DNA from: a bacterium
GTDB lineage: Bacteria > Planctomycetota > Planctomycetia > Planctomycetales > Planctomycetaceae
NCBI GenBank assembly: GCA_016124895.1
Contig: WGMU01000129.1
Location: 1 to 46,440, forward strand
Length of the DNA stretch: 46,440 nucleotides
Reading direction: 5' to 3'
The notes beneath the pieces were generated by a model. The model did no database searches. It was given only the letters and a program-made list of their open reading frames with translations, and was not told the DNA's origin. Positions 15,577-27,281 of the stretch are shown here, one piece after another. The translations under genes were made by a program, and so were the position numbers. Positions within the stretch are counted from its first letter, which is position 1. Every line of letters starts with the position of its first letter.

Positions 15577-16788
15577 CTACTCACGGTTCTGCACCAGTGT
15601 GCCGTGACGAATCCGGTCGCCGGGGTACAGGACGATTTCGTCACCCTCGGAGAGGCCGCTGACGATCTCGACTTCCAGCGAGTTGCGATGGCCTGGTTCG
15701 ACGGTCACCTGCTGAGCCCTGCCGTCACGGACGGCGAACACACTCCAGTCGCTGCCCGATCGAAACACAGCGCTCGTCGGGACTTTCAGCACGTCGTCGT
15801 TCTGCCAGGTCACGATGTGCGCTTCGATGCGAAAGGCGTCGCCCAGGCCGCGACGCTGCTCGGACGGGTCGGTCAGGTCGACGATCACGTTGACCCGCTG
15901 CTCCTCGACACCCAGCGCCGAGACCTTTGTAAACGCCGATGGTTCGATCAGCCGCACTCGGCCATGCAGCGGCTGTTCGCCACCCCAGTGATCGATGATC
16001 ACGTCCTGGCCCGGCCGGACGCCGACGCCGTCGCTCGACAGGACGTCGATTTCGAGTTCCAGATCGCCAGGGTCGCCGATCTCCAGCAACTGCGTACCGG
16101 GAGTCACCACCCGGCTGTTTTCCTCGAACACGCGTAGCACGTCGCCGGAGATCGGCGACCTGATGACAAGGTACTCGGCCGACGCCTCACCGTCGCCGTT
16201 CGCCTTCGCCCCCGACCGAATCAGCGCGGCCTGTGCAAGTTCGCGTTCAAACTCGGCGATCTCACGGCTGAACTTCGCCGCCTGGTGATCACGCTCGGCG
16301 GTCCGAAAGGCCAGTTGGGCAGCTTCGACTTCTTCGTCACTCGCGCCGTTCTGCTCCGCGAGGCGATGAATCCTCCCGAGTTCCGACTCGGCCTGGTCGA
16401 CCGTAACCTTCGCGCGTTCGACCAGTGCCGTCGACCGCTGAACTTCGGCTTCCGCAGCGCTGACCCGCGCCCGGGTTTCCGCCAGCGTGCGTTCGTCGAG
16501 CAGACTTGGATCAACCGGCTCGATCGTTGCGACGACGGTTTCGTTCTGTCTGACCGAATCGCCGGGATCGAGCGTCAGCCGCTGCAGCCGACCGTTCAGC
16601 GGCGCGGACACGATGTAACGTTCGCGAATCCGGGTTCGCCCGTCTTCGTCCACCGTCACCTGCAGCGCCCCGCGACGAACGATCGTCGTATCGACGAGCA
16701 CTGGCTGCGGCCGAAACGCAAACACAATCGCGCCGACGACGGCTGACAGAACCACGAACCAGACCATTCGCTTCAGAATTCGTCGCAT
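15577..16788 (-). CDS. HlyD/RND-type periplasmic adaptor (membrane fusion protein)
   Basis: The 403-residue product starts at ATG 16788, with GGGAAG seven bases upstream. One N-terminal anchor helix (MVWFVVLSAVVGAIVFAF) is followed by a beta-barrel/lipoyl half (GALQVTVDEDGRTRIRERYIV, APLNGRLQRLTLDPGDSV). An alpha-helical hairpin with coiled-coil character spans about 100-210. The second lipoyl half is YLVIRSPISGDVLRVFEENSRVV, then the barrel and membrane-proximal domains, ending VSGLSEGDEIVLYPGDRI. This is the adaptor of a tripartite efflux or export pump. Unusually, no inner-membrane permease or outer-membrane channel gene is adjacent: downstream is the cytochrome region and upstream is a relic-filled gap. 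Its partners must be encoded elsewhere, or it acts alone. Confidence 0.9.
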   Translation of the reverse strand: MRRILKRMVWFVVLSAVVGAIVFAFRPQPVLVDTTIVRRGALQVTVDEDGRTRIRERYIVSAPLNGRLQRLTLDPGDSVRQNETVVATIEPVDPSLLDERTLAETRARVSAAEAEVQRSTALVERAKVTVDQAESELGRIHRLAEQNGASDEEVEAAQLAFRTAERDHQAAKFSREIAEFERELAQAALIRSGAKANGDGEASAEYLVIRSPISGDVLRVFEENSRVVTPGTQLLEIGDPGDLELEIDVLSSDGVGVRPGQDVIIDHWGGEQPLHGRVRLIEPSAFTKVSALGVEEQRVNVIVDLTDPSEQRRGLGDAFRIEAHIVTWQNDDVLKVPTSAVFRSGSDWSVFAVRDGRAQQVTVEPGHRNSLEVEIVSGLSEGDEIVLYPGDRIRHGTLVQNRE

Positions 16789-17033
16789 GAAAACTTCCCG
16801 GATGCCTGTCTGGTGCAAAGTTCGGTGCTTCAGTGAGGTTCAGTCGAAAACCCGTCGTGCTTGAGCCTTGCCAGCAATCTGAGTGTCGCCGTCAGAAGTG
16901 GCGAGACATACGCCAACGGCGTTTCAGATCAAAGCCAAGAGTCGCGCAGCGCACCCTGGGTGATCGAGTGACACTGCATTTGTGCTCTGAAAGGGTGCCG
17001 ACCCGTTCCCAGAAAAAACACAAAGCAGCCGTC

Positions 17034-17085
17034 ATGCCTCAGTCGCTTGCGCAAATCTACATTCATCTGGCCTTCTCGACGAAGC
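17034..17085 (+). pseudogene. N-terminal remnant of an IS200-like / REP-associated transposase (Y1_Tnp)
   Basis: From ATG 17034 the frame reads MPQSLAQIYIHLAFSTK. These 17 residues match the usual N-terminus of IS200-like or REP-associated tyrosine transposases, which continue into the HUH domain. Here the similarity stops at about 17085 and the sequence shifts into an integrase C-terminus in another frame. Only the first beta-strand is left, so it is non-functional. Confidence 0.65.
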
Positions 17086-17185
17086 CGCCTCGACGGTACT
17101 CGGCCACGCCAATTTCAACACGGCTGAGATTTACGCAGAACGCAGTCAGGAATCTGCAGCGAAAATCATGCAGGAGGTTGGCTGA
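17079..17185 (+). pseudogene. C-terminal remnant of a tyrosine recombinase (phage-type integrase)
   Basis: In the frame ending at TGA 17183-17185 the translation is DEAASTVLGHANFNTAEIYAE followed by RSQESAAKIMQEVG. This matches the end of the tyrosine-recombinase catalytic domain, with the LGH box (His/Trp position) and the Tyr nucleophile in EIYAER. The Arg boxes and the rest of the enzyme are missing. A short reading starting at the overlapping ATG 17184 (MAQIR, stop, EEIKLLSGDLKSL) may be a remnant of a gene once behind the integrase. It directly abuts the transposase remnant, so this is a junction of two broken mobile genes. Confidence 0.7.
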
Positions 17186-17228
17186 TGGCTCAGATCCGAT
17201 AGGAAGAGATCAAGCTGCTCTCAGGCGA

Positions 17229-17262
17229 TTTGAAGTCTCTGTAATTTTGAAGTCTCTGTAAT
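17229..17262 (+). repeat. Perfect 17-bp tandem duplication
   Basis: The 17-mer TTTGAAGTCTCTGTAAT occurs twice head to tail at 17229-17245 and 17246-17262, just downstream of the integrase remnant. It may be a slippage product or the footprint of a recombination event. Confidence 0.8.
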
Positions 17263-17461
17263 CAGGAAATGCAGGACGTCGTGGCCCTGAGATGCCGACG
17301 AACTCGGAAGTTTGCTGGGAATTCGGCTGCTTCCGAGGCGATACAGGCCGCTTCTACAGATTCGGGAATCCGCTCATAACGATGCAGCGTTTGCGAAGCC
17401 ATTGGTGAGAACGCGGGGCTGTTTTCCCCGTGCCCCGCTACATCCTCATGAATAATCCGGG

Positions 17462-17797
17462 TTAAGCAATCCACCAGTTGATATAGCGGTTGAGCCAGTC
17501 CTCGAAGAACTGGATTCCGCAGAGCAGGCGCAGGGGGGCGTAGAAGACTCGCACCAGGGGATTGCCGCTGAAGTATTCGGCGTCGCACCAGACCCAGAAC
17601 ATGGGGCCGATCGACAGGACGTAGCACGTCAGAAAGATGATCACTCGCAGCCAGATCGGGACGCGCCGGCGTCCCGGATGCGGTTCGGCCGCGGCGGGTT
17701 CCGTGGCCGTCAGGACTGGGTCGGCAGCGGAAGTGCCTGTCGGGGTGGGCGATTCGAAAGTTTCAGCATCGTCGGACATGGCAGGCACGGTATCCAC
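17462..17797 (-). CDS. Small membrane protein of unknown function
   Basis: The 111-residue product (from ATG 17797; ATG 17779, MSDDAETF, gives 105 residues) has an acidic Ala/Pro/Thr-rich N-terminus of about 40 residues. A basic segment (GRRRVPIWLR) follows, then one strong hydrophobic helix (VIIFLTCYVLSIGPMFWVWC) and an amphipathic, aromatic C-terminus (GIQFFEDWLNRYINWW). It looks like a genuine small planctomycete membrane protein rather than a chance frame, because the helix is bounded by charged residues. No family is recognised. It stands alone between relics and the secA upstream region. Confidence 0.55.
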   Translation of the reverse strand: MDTVPAMSDDAETFESPTPTGTSAADPVLTATEPAAAEPHPGRRRVPIWLRVIIFLTCYVLSIGPMFWVWCDAEYFSGNPLVRVFYAPLRLLCGIQFFEDWLNRYINWWIA

Positions 17798-18512
17798 CGG
17801 CTCAGAGTCTGGTCAAACACGAAGGGGATTTCAGGGCCGAGACATGAGGACCGAGGAAACAGTGTAGCCGACTGACGCAATGTGAACTTCAGCGGCAACG
17901 GAACGCACCTCGCTGGAACAGGTTGCGTCGCTCGCCTGAACTGCCTGATCGACACGGTTTGAGCCGCGTTGACCGGCTCCGGAGCACACCATAGCATCCG
18001 CTTGGGCCGGGACTTACGTCGATTTTCAGGGCTCCGGCCTGTCACTCGCGCTTGCCGCCGGTTTACCCGATTTCACGGAAGGGTTGCCATCGGGTGGTCG
18101 CAGTGCTGACTGCTCTGGCCCCGCTCGGTTGCTGCCGGCCGGAACTGCAGCGTCTCCGGCCTGCTCTCCCTGAAGCGAGTCTCGAACGTATTTCGACGTG
18201 ACGGCGGTGCGTTGTCGGGCGAGGCAGGGAGTTCGACCAGTCCATTAAGGAGAGTGGGGAATTGGATTCCCAGGTAGCGCCGGTGGTCGGGTGGCTTGTC
18301 GACATCCGGCTCCTGAAATCACGCGTGTGTCGTGCCGGTTCTCAGCGAGGAGATGCTCAGTTTTGTCCGATCGAATCTCGCCCTCTGGGATTTCAGATTT
18401 GACAGCCAGGACCGCAACCGGCAGACGGTAGACACAGCGGAAGAACCCCACAAACGACAATACGCAGACACATTCAGAACACCAGCCGGTCAGCCGGCAG
18501 GGATAAGCAGTT
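17798..18512. other. Intergenic region upstream of secA
   Basis: About 715 bp lie between divergent genes. No convincing protein, RNA gene, repeat or operator was recognised; short open frames on both strands lack family-like sequence. The promoter and 5' leader of secA must lie in the right part. No SecM-like leader peptide is apparent. Confidence 0.45.
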
Positions 18513-22151
<3,639 letters not shown>

Positions 22152-22180
22152 GCTCAGAGAGAGTGATTCTGATTCTCAGA

Positions 22181-22320
22181 TTTGACACAAAGTCGCGAAG
22201 ACGCCGAGGAACGCAAAGGCTCAGGAATTCAGAACTGGATTGACGGAAACGACCTTGCGGACGCCGAGTGGCAACCGCCTCGCCTTGATTGACTTTGCGA
22301 CTCAGCGTCTTTGTGTCAGA
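22181..22320. repeat. Imperfect inverted repeat of GACACAAAG-CGC type
   Basis: The left arm at about 22181-22219 and the reverse complement of 22284-22320 both read TGACACAAAG, one variable base, CGC, one variable base, GAG, and then CGCAAAG-like sequence. The arms flank about 65 bp of spacer and lie between secA and the DUF493 gene. The style, with runs of CAAAG and CGCNGAG, is that of a dispersed intergenic repeat rather than a promoter. It ends about 20 bp before the likely start of the next gene and makes longer upstream coding readings unlikely. Confidence 0.6.
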
Positions 22321-22341
22321 AGATGTGCCCCAACCGAGTCA

Positions 22342-22641
22342 GTGGAAACCCCGGCCGTGTCCGTCGAAGACTTCATCGAGGCTCTCGAAGAAAACCACCG
22401 CTTTCCCGGTCCGTACACGCTGAAGGTGATCGGAACGAACTCCGAAGATTTGCGTGTCGCCGTCTTCGCCATCGTGCGGGATGAACTGCGGCTGCAGTAC
22501 GAACCGCGCCACGAAATCAAACAGACGCCCAGCGGCCGCCACCAGTCGCTCACCCTGCACCTGACGGCCAGAGACGCCCACCAGATCGCCAGCCTCTACG
22601 CCCGACTGCAAACGCTGGAAGAAGTCACGATGCTGATGTGA
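22342..22641 (+). CDS. DUF493 (YbeD-like) family protein
   Basis: The product of about 99 residues starts with GTG 22342 (GTG 22357 is an alternative). The core FPGPYTLKVIGTNSEDLRVAVF, followed later by SLTLHLTARDAHQIASLYARL, matches the small ferredoxin-like DUF493/YbeD family of 85-100 residues. An ATG 102 bases further upstream is in frame, but it lies inside the inverted repeat and adds residues unlike the family. The family is cytoplasmic with a proposed allosteric or regulatory role; no reaction is known. It follows secA by about 190 bp on the same strand. Confidence 0.8.
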   Translation: METPAVSVEDFIEALEENHRFPGPYTLKVIGTNSEDLRVAVFAIVRDELRLQYEPRHEIKQTPSGRHQSLTLHLTARDAHQIASLYARLQTLEEVTMLM

Positions 22642-22800
22642 CACCGCGCGGCAGTCGGGCTCTGGAATGGCACACAGAGTGTGTGGAACGCAGCATAACT
22701 CACCGCTCATAGTGTGATGGCACGTGTAGACGCGATATCCTGCGATTCCCGCCGCGAGCTTGCGTTGTCTTTCAAGTTTCCGGCAGACGGAATGTCATCT

Positions 22801-22860
22801 GTAGCACGGACAATCCTGCCCGTGGCTGGTGACGATCACGGACAGGATTGTCCGTGCTAC
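22801..22860. repeat. 60-bp palindromic intergenic element (copy 1)
   Basis: Two 24-base arms starting GTAGCACGGACAATCC and ending GGATTGTCCGTGCTAC pair with one mismatch around the 12-base loop GCTGGTGACGAT. The same element recurs at 27818-27879. It lies about 55 bp before the Gfo/Idh/MocA gene. The size and symmetry resemble REP/BIME-like or small MITE-like elements. Confidence 0.85.
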
Positions 22861-22914
22861 GGCGCCGTTTGAATTCTCCCCATTGGATTACGCGATCGTC
22901 TTGAAAGGCATCCC

Positions 22915-24186
22915 ATGACTCAGCAGATGAACCGTCGTCGTTTTCTCACCACTTCTGCAGCCGGCGCATCGGTTATTGCTGCTCCGTACTTTGTCCCGAC
23001 GTCGGCCTTTGGGGCGAACGAGCGGGTCATTACCGGACATGTTGGTGTCGGTGGGCAGGGCCGCGGGAATCTCAGGCGGTTCATGAGCAAGTCGAACGTG
23101 CAGGCTGCGGCAGTCTGTGATGTCGATTCAAACCACGCGGCGACGGCGGCGAAATCGGTGGAAGGCAAATACGGCAAGTGCGAGGTCTTCGGCGACTATC
23201 GCAGGCTGCTTGATCGCAGCGACATCGACGCAGTGGTGATTTCGACGCCGGATCACTGGCACGCTCTGACGACGATTCACGCCTGCCAGGCGGGCAAGGA
23301 CGTTTACGTCGAAAAGCCGCTGACGCTGACGATCGCTCAGGGTCGGCTGATGGTCAACGCGGCTCGCAAGCACGAGCGAATCGTCCAGACGGGATCTCAG
23401 CAGCGATCGGATGGGAAATTCCGCAAGGCGTGTGAACTGGTCCGCAACGGCTACATCGGGAAGCTCGAAAAGGTGCTCGTCGGCATACCCGGCCCGAATC
23501 ATCCCGGCGAGCCCGTGCCGGATTCCGATCCGCCAGCGGAACTGAACTACGACATGTGGCTGGGGCCGGCTCCGTTCAAGCCGTACAACAAAAAGCGGGT
23601 CCACTACAACTTCCGTTTCTTCAGGGATTATTCCGGCGGGCAACTCACAAACTTTGGAGCCCACCACATCGACATCGCTCAGTGGGGCATCGGAACCGAC
23701 GATTCCGGTCCGATCTCCGTCGAAGGCACGGCGACGTATCACCCCAAAGGCTGGCACGAAGTCACTGAGACCTGCCGGATCACTCACACGTACGCCAACG
23801 GCGTCGAGATGACGGTCGGACAGGGCCAGAAGGATATTCCTGGCGGAGTGACATTTATGGGGAGCAAGGGCAGAATCTTTGTCACTCGCGGCAAACTCAC
23901 CAGCACGCCTGATGAGATCGCCAGACAGGAACTCTCCAGTAATGACGAGCGGCTGTATGTCAGCAACGATCACGTCGGCAACTTCCTCGACTGCATCAAG
24001 TCGCGCAAACTGCCGATTTGTGACGTCGAGATCGGCCACCGCAGCGCGACCATCTGTCACCTGAGCAACATCGCCGCAGACCTCGGCCGCAAGCTCGCCT
24101 GGAATCCGCAGAGCGAATCTTTCGTCGATGACGAAGCCGCCAACGCGCTGCTCGACCGCCCTTACCGGAAGCCGTATACGATTTGA
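22915..24186 (+). CDS. Tat-exported Gfo/Idh/MocA family oxidoreductase
   Basis: The 423-residue product has a twin-arginine signal (NRRRFLTTSAAGAS...) that should export it folded. An N-terminal Rossmann domain follows (VGVGGQGRGN, then VCDVD), with EKPLTLTIAQG containing the EKP motif of the family. The C-terminal alpha/beta domain contains GAHHIDIAQWGIG. The start at ATG 22915 has GAAAGG eight bases upstream; ATG 22927 (MNRRRF) is an alternative. Family members are NAD(P)-dependent and often act on sugars or cyclitols; the substrate cannot be read from the sequence. The gene is followed by a strong terminator and converges with the amidohydrolase gene. Confidence 0.93.
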   Translation: MTQQMNRRRFLTTSAAGASVIAAPYFVPTSAFGANERVITGHVGVGGQGRGNLRRFMSKSNVQAAAVCDVDSNHAATAAKSVEGKYGKCEVFGDYRRLLDRSDIDAVVISTPDHWHALTTIHACQAGKDVYVEKPLTLTIAQGRLMVNAARKHERIVQTGSQQRSDGKFRKACELVRNGYIGKLEKVLVGIPGPNHPGEPVPDSDPPAELNYDMWLGPAPFKPYNKKRVHYNFRFFRDYSGGQLTNFGAHHIDIAQWGIGTDDSGPISVEGTATYHPKGWHEVTETCRITHTYANGVEMTVGQGQKDIPGGVTFMGSKGRIFVTRGKLTSTPDEIARQELSSNDERLYVSNDHVGNFLDCIKSRKLPICDVEIGHRSATICHLSNIAADLGRKLAWNPQSESFVDDEAANALLDRPYRKPYTI

Positions 24187-24204
24187 TCGGTGTTGCAGTC
24201 AGTT

Positions 24205-24241
24205 GCCGGAACTGCGCTGAGCCTGTTCCGGCCTACTTTTT
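24205..24241 (+). terminator. Rho-independent terminator after the Gfo/Idh/MocA gene
   Basis: A perfect 8-bp stem (GCCGGAAC 24205-24212, GTTCCGGC 24225-24232) with a 12-base loop is followed by CTACTTTTT. It lies 19 bp after the oxidoreductase stop and overlaps the 3' end of the convergent amidohydrolase gene. Confidence 0.75.
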
Positions 24242-25909
24242 GACTGCAGACTGACCGTGACGCAGAACGTGCCCGGGCATCGCATCGGTATGCTCACCGT
24301 GTTGCAGCACGATCTTGCCGTTGACGACGACGTACTCGATGCCGGTGCTGTATTGAAACGGTTCTGTGTACGTTGAGTTGTCGATCACGGTCTTCGGATT
24401 GAAGACAGTCACGTCGGCATACTGGCGGGGCCGGAGCAGGCCGCGGTCGGTCAGGCCGATCCTGGCGGCGTTCAGCGACGTCATCTTGCGGACGGCGTCT
24501 TCGAGGCTTAGCAGGCCGAGTTCCCGCACGTAAACGCCGAGCACTCGCGGAAATGTGCCGAAGTTGCGCGGATGCGGATTGCCGCGCCGCAGCGGGCCTT
24601 CGATTGAGTACGCCGATCCGTCCGATCCGACCGAGCACCACGGTTGCCGCAGCGCGTACGTCATATCAGTGTCGGTGTGATGCGCGTAGACGGTGCTCAC
24701 CGAGCCGCCTTCGTCGAGCAGGATGTCAAACAGTTCGTCGAGCAGATCAGCGTTCGGACGATTTTCGGTTCGCAGTGCCATCACGCGATCCATCGTCAAT
24801 CCGCGGAACGTCGTGTTCGCACTGATGAGCATCCGGCTCCAGTCGCGTCCGACAGCGGTGTAGTGGTTGTACCAGCCGTCGATGCCGTTCTCGATATCGT
24901 GCTTCATCCGCTTGCGCTGTTCGGGATCGCGCAGACGTTCGAGCAGTTTCCGAGTGCCGCCTTCGTGTGCCCACGGCGGGATGATGCTCACCAGATTGTT
25001 GTTGCCGCGCGTGTAGGGATAAACGTTCGCCTGAATATTGAGGCCTTCCCTGCGAGCCGCGTCGATTAACTCGACGATCTCGTTCATCCGGCCCCAGAAG
25101 GTCTGATCTGCGATTTTCAGATGAATGATGTCGACAGGCACGTGCGCCTGCCGGCCGATCTCGATCGCCTCATTGACGGACTCGAATACGCCCGTCCCTT
25201 CGTTGCGGATATGCGTCGAGTAGCTGCCACCGTGCTTCGCGACAACGCGGCACAGAGCGATGATGTCTTCGGTTGTTGCCAGCGAACCCGGTGGCATCAT
25301 CACCTGGCTCGACAGACCCAGTGCCCCGTCGCGCATTGCTTCATCAACAAGATCACCCATCTCGTCAATCTGCTGCGGCGTCGGACGCTCGAACGAGTCA
25401 CCCATGACCGAACGCCAGACATTGTTCAGCCCGACGTACGACGCGACATTGACCGAGCAGCCAGCGTCGTCGAGCACATCGAAGTAGCCGTCCAGCGTCC
25501 GCCATTCGCGTTCTGTTCCGCGCACCGTTTGCGAATGCGCCAGCAGTTTGCCGCGATAAGGTCCGGCTGAGTTTCCTTCGCCGAGAATTTCCGTCGTGAC
25601 ACCCTGCCGGATCTTGCTCTGTGCGTGCCCGTCTTCGAGCAGCAGGAAGTCCGAGTGCGAGTGAATGTCAATAAAGCCCGGCGCGACGATCAGCCCGGCC
25701 GCGTCGATTTCGCGATCCGCCGTCCCGATCACTCGCCCGATCGCCACAATCCGATCACCCCGAATCCCGACATCGCCATCGAACCACGGATTGCCCGTCC
25801 CGTCGACAATTCGCCCGCCGCGGATGACAAGGTCGAAGTCAGCGGCGCTGACGGAGCGCTTGGCGAGTCCGGTCAGCAGTAGCACCGAGAGCAGGACGAA
25901 TCGGTTCAT
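24233..25909 (-). CDS. Secreted N-acyl-D-amino-acid deacylase family amidohydrolase
   Basis: The 558-residue product starts at ATG 25909, where a Sec signal begins (MNRFVLLSVLLLTGLAKRSVSA). The amidohydrolase fold is evident: FDLVIRGGRIVDGTGNPWF, APGFIDIHSHSDF (metal-binding HxH), GVTTEILGEGNSAGP, YSTHIRNEGTGVFESV, VDIIHLKIAD, GSDGSAY and HPRNFGTFPRVLG. The end is ADVTVFNPKTVIDNSTYTEP and YVVVNGKIV. These match the D-aminoacylase/dihydroorotase-like family that hydrolyses N-acyl-D-amino acids. It is exported, so the substrate is probably an extracellular peptide or wall fragment (inference). In-frame upstream codons lie in an inverted repeat and are not believed. Confidence 0.92.
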   Translation of the reverse strand: MNRFVLLSVLLLTGLAKRSVSAADFDLVIRGGRIVDGTGNPWFDGDVGIRGDRIVAIGRVIGTADREIDAAGLIVAPGFIDIHSHSDFLLLEDGHAQSKIRQGVTTEILGEGNSAGPYRGKLLAHSQTVRGTEREWRTLDGYFDVLDDAGCSVNVASYVGLNNVWRSVMGDSFERPTPQQIDEMGDLVDEAMRDGALGLSSQVMMPPGSLATTEDIIALCRVVAKHGGSYSTHIRNEGTGVFESVNEAIEIGRQAHVPVDIIHLKIADQTFWGRMNEIVELIDAARREGLNIQANVYPYTRGNNNLVSIIPPWAHEGGTRKLLERLRDPEQRKRMKHDIENGIDGWYNHYTAVGRDWSRMLISANTTFRGLTMDRVMALRTENRPNADLLDELFDILLDEGGSVSTVYAHHTDTDMTYALRQPWCSVGSDGSAYSIEGPLRRGNPHPRNFGTFPRVLGVYVRELGLLSLEDAVRKMTSLNAARIGLTDRGLLRPRQYADVTVFNPKTVIDNSTYTEPFQYSTGIEYVVVNGKIVLQHGEHTDAMPGHVLRHGQSAVKK

Positions 25910-25939
25910 ATGGAAAAGTATCCCAATTGTGGAAACCTC

Positions 25940-26009
25940 GTTTAACGCCCAGACGCCGGCCATCGGACAGGGTGATTCCGTTCTGGTCGCCGGCGCCTGC
26001 GCGTTAAAC
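25940..26009. repeat. 70-bp inverted repeat between amidohydrolase and SDR genes
   Basis: Outer arms GTTTAACGC (25940-25948) and GCGTTAAAC (26001-26009) are perfect complements. The inner parts, beginning CCAGACGCCGGC on the left and GCCGGCGCCTGC on the right, extend the pairing to about 22 bp with mismatches. The centre, ACAGGGTGATTCCGTTCTGGT, may pair further. It is a candidate dispersed palindromic element sitting in the short gap upstream of the amidohydrolase start. Confidence 0.65.
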
Positions 26010-26028
26010 AATGCTGCGACCGGCATCC

Positions 26029-26850
26029 TCACGACGCCCAGATTTGTGAGCCGCCGTCGACGCGGAGCACCTGCCCGGTCACGAACTGGCCGAGCGGGCC
26101 GGCGAAGAATTCAACCACGCGGGCAACCTCATCAACCAGACCGATGCGTTCCAGCGTCCCGCTTTCGACCATGCGGGACTGATCGACTTCGCGCGTTCCC
26201 AGAAAGCGACCGGTCCGTGTATCTCCCGGAGCGAGACTGTTGACGGTGACGTCGTAGGGTCGCAGTTGAGCGGCCAGACAGCGTGTGTATTCGACAACCG
26301 CTGCCTTCGCAGTCGAGTAGATCGCCGAGTTCGCGTTGCCCTTAAACGCAGCGATCGAGCTGATCGTGACAATGCGGCCGGTCTTGCGTTCCATCATCTG
26401 CCGCGAGACGTGCTGGCAGATGAAAATCGTGCTCAGCAGGTTGCGGTCCAGCACCGAGCGAACGTCTTCTTCCTTGATCATGACGGCGTCGTTCGGATTC
26501 GGTTTGCCGCCCTTCGCCGCGATGTCGCCGCCGGCGTTGTGGACGAGAATGTCGATCGGCCCCAACGCCTGCGTGACTTCGCTGACGATCCGTTCGACCT
26601 GATCACTCTGCGTCAGGTCAGCGAGCACACGGACCGACTTGACTCCGTGCGTCTCGCCGATCTGGCGGGCCGTCTCAGTCAGAGTCGTCCCTTCGCCGTA
26701 CTCGGCCGGGCCTTCTTCCCGCATTCCGTGAATGCCGACGTTCGCTCCGAGAGTCGCCAGCGTTTCGGCGAAGGCTCGTCCGAGCCCGCGGCCCGCTCCA
26801 GTAATCAGTGCCGTCCTGCCGGCCAGAAGTTTGCCTGTCGAATCGCTCAT
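26029..26850 (-). CDS. Short-chain dehydrogenase/reductase (SDR)
   Basis: The 273-residue cytoplasmic NAD(P)-dependent oxidoreductase has the cofactor motif TGAGRGLGRA, VLADLT, the NAGG motif (VHNAGGDIAAKG), the catalytic Ser region VTISSIAAFKG and YSTAK with the Tyr and Lys. The C-terminus GPLGQFVTGQVLRVDGGSQIW is typical of classical SDRs. The start at ATG 26850 has AGGAA at suitable spacing; the longer frame lacks family similarity. The substrate is unknown. It is transcribed in the same direction as the amidohydrolase, but a 120-bp gap with an inverted repeat separates them, so co-function is uncertain. Confidence 0.93.
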   Translation of the reverse strand: MSDSTGKLLAGRTALITGAGRGLGRAFAETLATLGANVGIHGMREEGPAEYGEGTTLTETARQIGETHGVKSVRVLADLTQSDQVERIVSEVTQALGPIDILVHNAGGDIAAKGGKPNPNDAVMIKEEDVRSVLDRNLLSTIFICQHVSRQMMERKTGRIVTISSIAAFKGNANSAIYSTAKAAVVEYTRCLAAQLRPYDVTVNSLAPGDTRTGRFLGTREVDQSRMVESGTLERIGLVDEVARVVEFFAGPLGQFVTGQVLRVDGGSQIWAS

Positions 26851-27281
26851 ATCAGTTCCTGTCAGGGTGAGGTTGGTCGCAGGTTTGGGGAGCACACGGT
26901 GAATTGCAGGTCGCGAGGGCGGGAGTTGTTTTCGGACTGAGCCTCAGGGGGAATCTGAGCGGCGCTGACCGAAAGAGACTCCCGACTCCGTTGGCTCCCG
27001 TCGATCAGTATTGAGCATGTTGTTTGGCAGCGAGAACGTCCGCGACACATCGTCGTCGTGACTCGGCGAACTGACAACTGACCGGGCTGTGACATCGAGC
27101 CGTCGCGTTGTCTCAGTGGCGTCTGTCATCTCGAGCTGCAGAATACTTGCGGATGAACCGCTGCAACCGTTTGACAGGCGAACTGTCGCGAGAGCTTGTG
27201 TATGCTCAGCCACGCGGCAGCGGAAATCAGAGGTGGCTGATCTTCCAGGCCCGTTTGTTGTCCGAATCAGGAAGCCCGTCC
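26851..27281. other. Divergent intergenic region between SDR and coaD
   Basis: About 430 bp must contain promoters for both divergent genes. Open frames in it are not convincing. No repeat or operator was recognised. Confidence 0.45.

Larger units (their letters stand above)
16789..17461. other. Gene-free region with mobile-element relics
   Basis: Apart from the transposase and integrase remnants and the 17-bp duplication, no intact gene is supported here. The promoter of the HlyD-like gene must lie at the left edge. A GC hairpin (GCGGGGC 17413-17419, GCCCCGC 17432-17438) lies just downstream of the small membrane protein gene. It lacks a T-run on the minus strand, so a terminator role is uncertain. 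Confidence 0.5.

Noticed and set aside
17413-17438. GC hairpin after the small membrane protein gene as a terminator
   Set aside because: No T-run follows on the minus strand.
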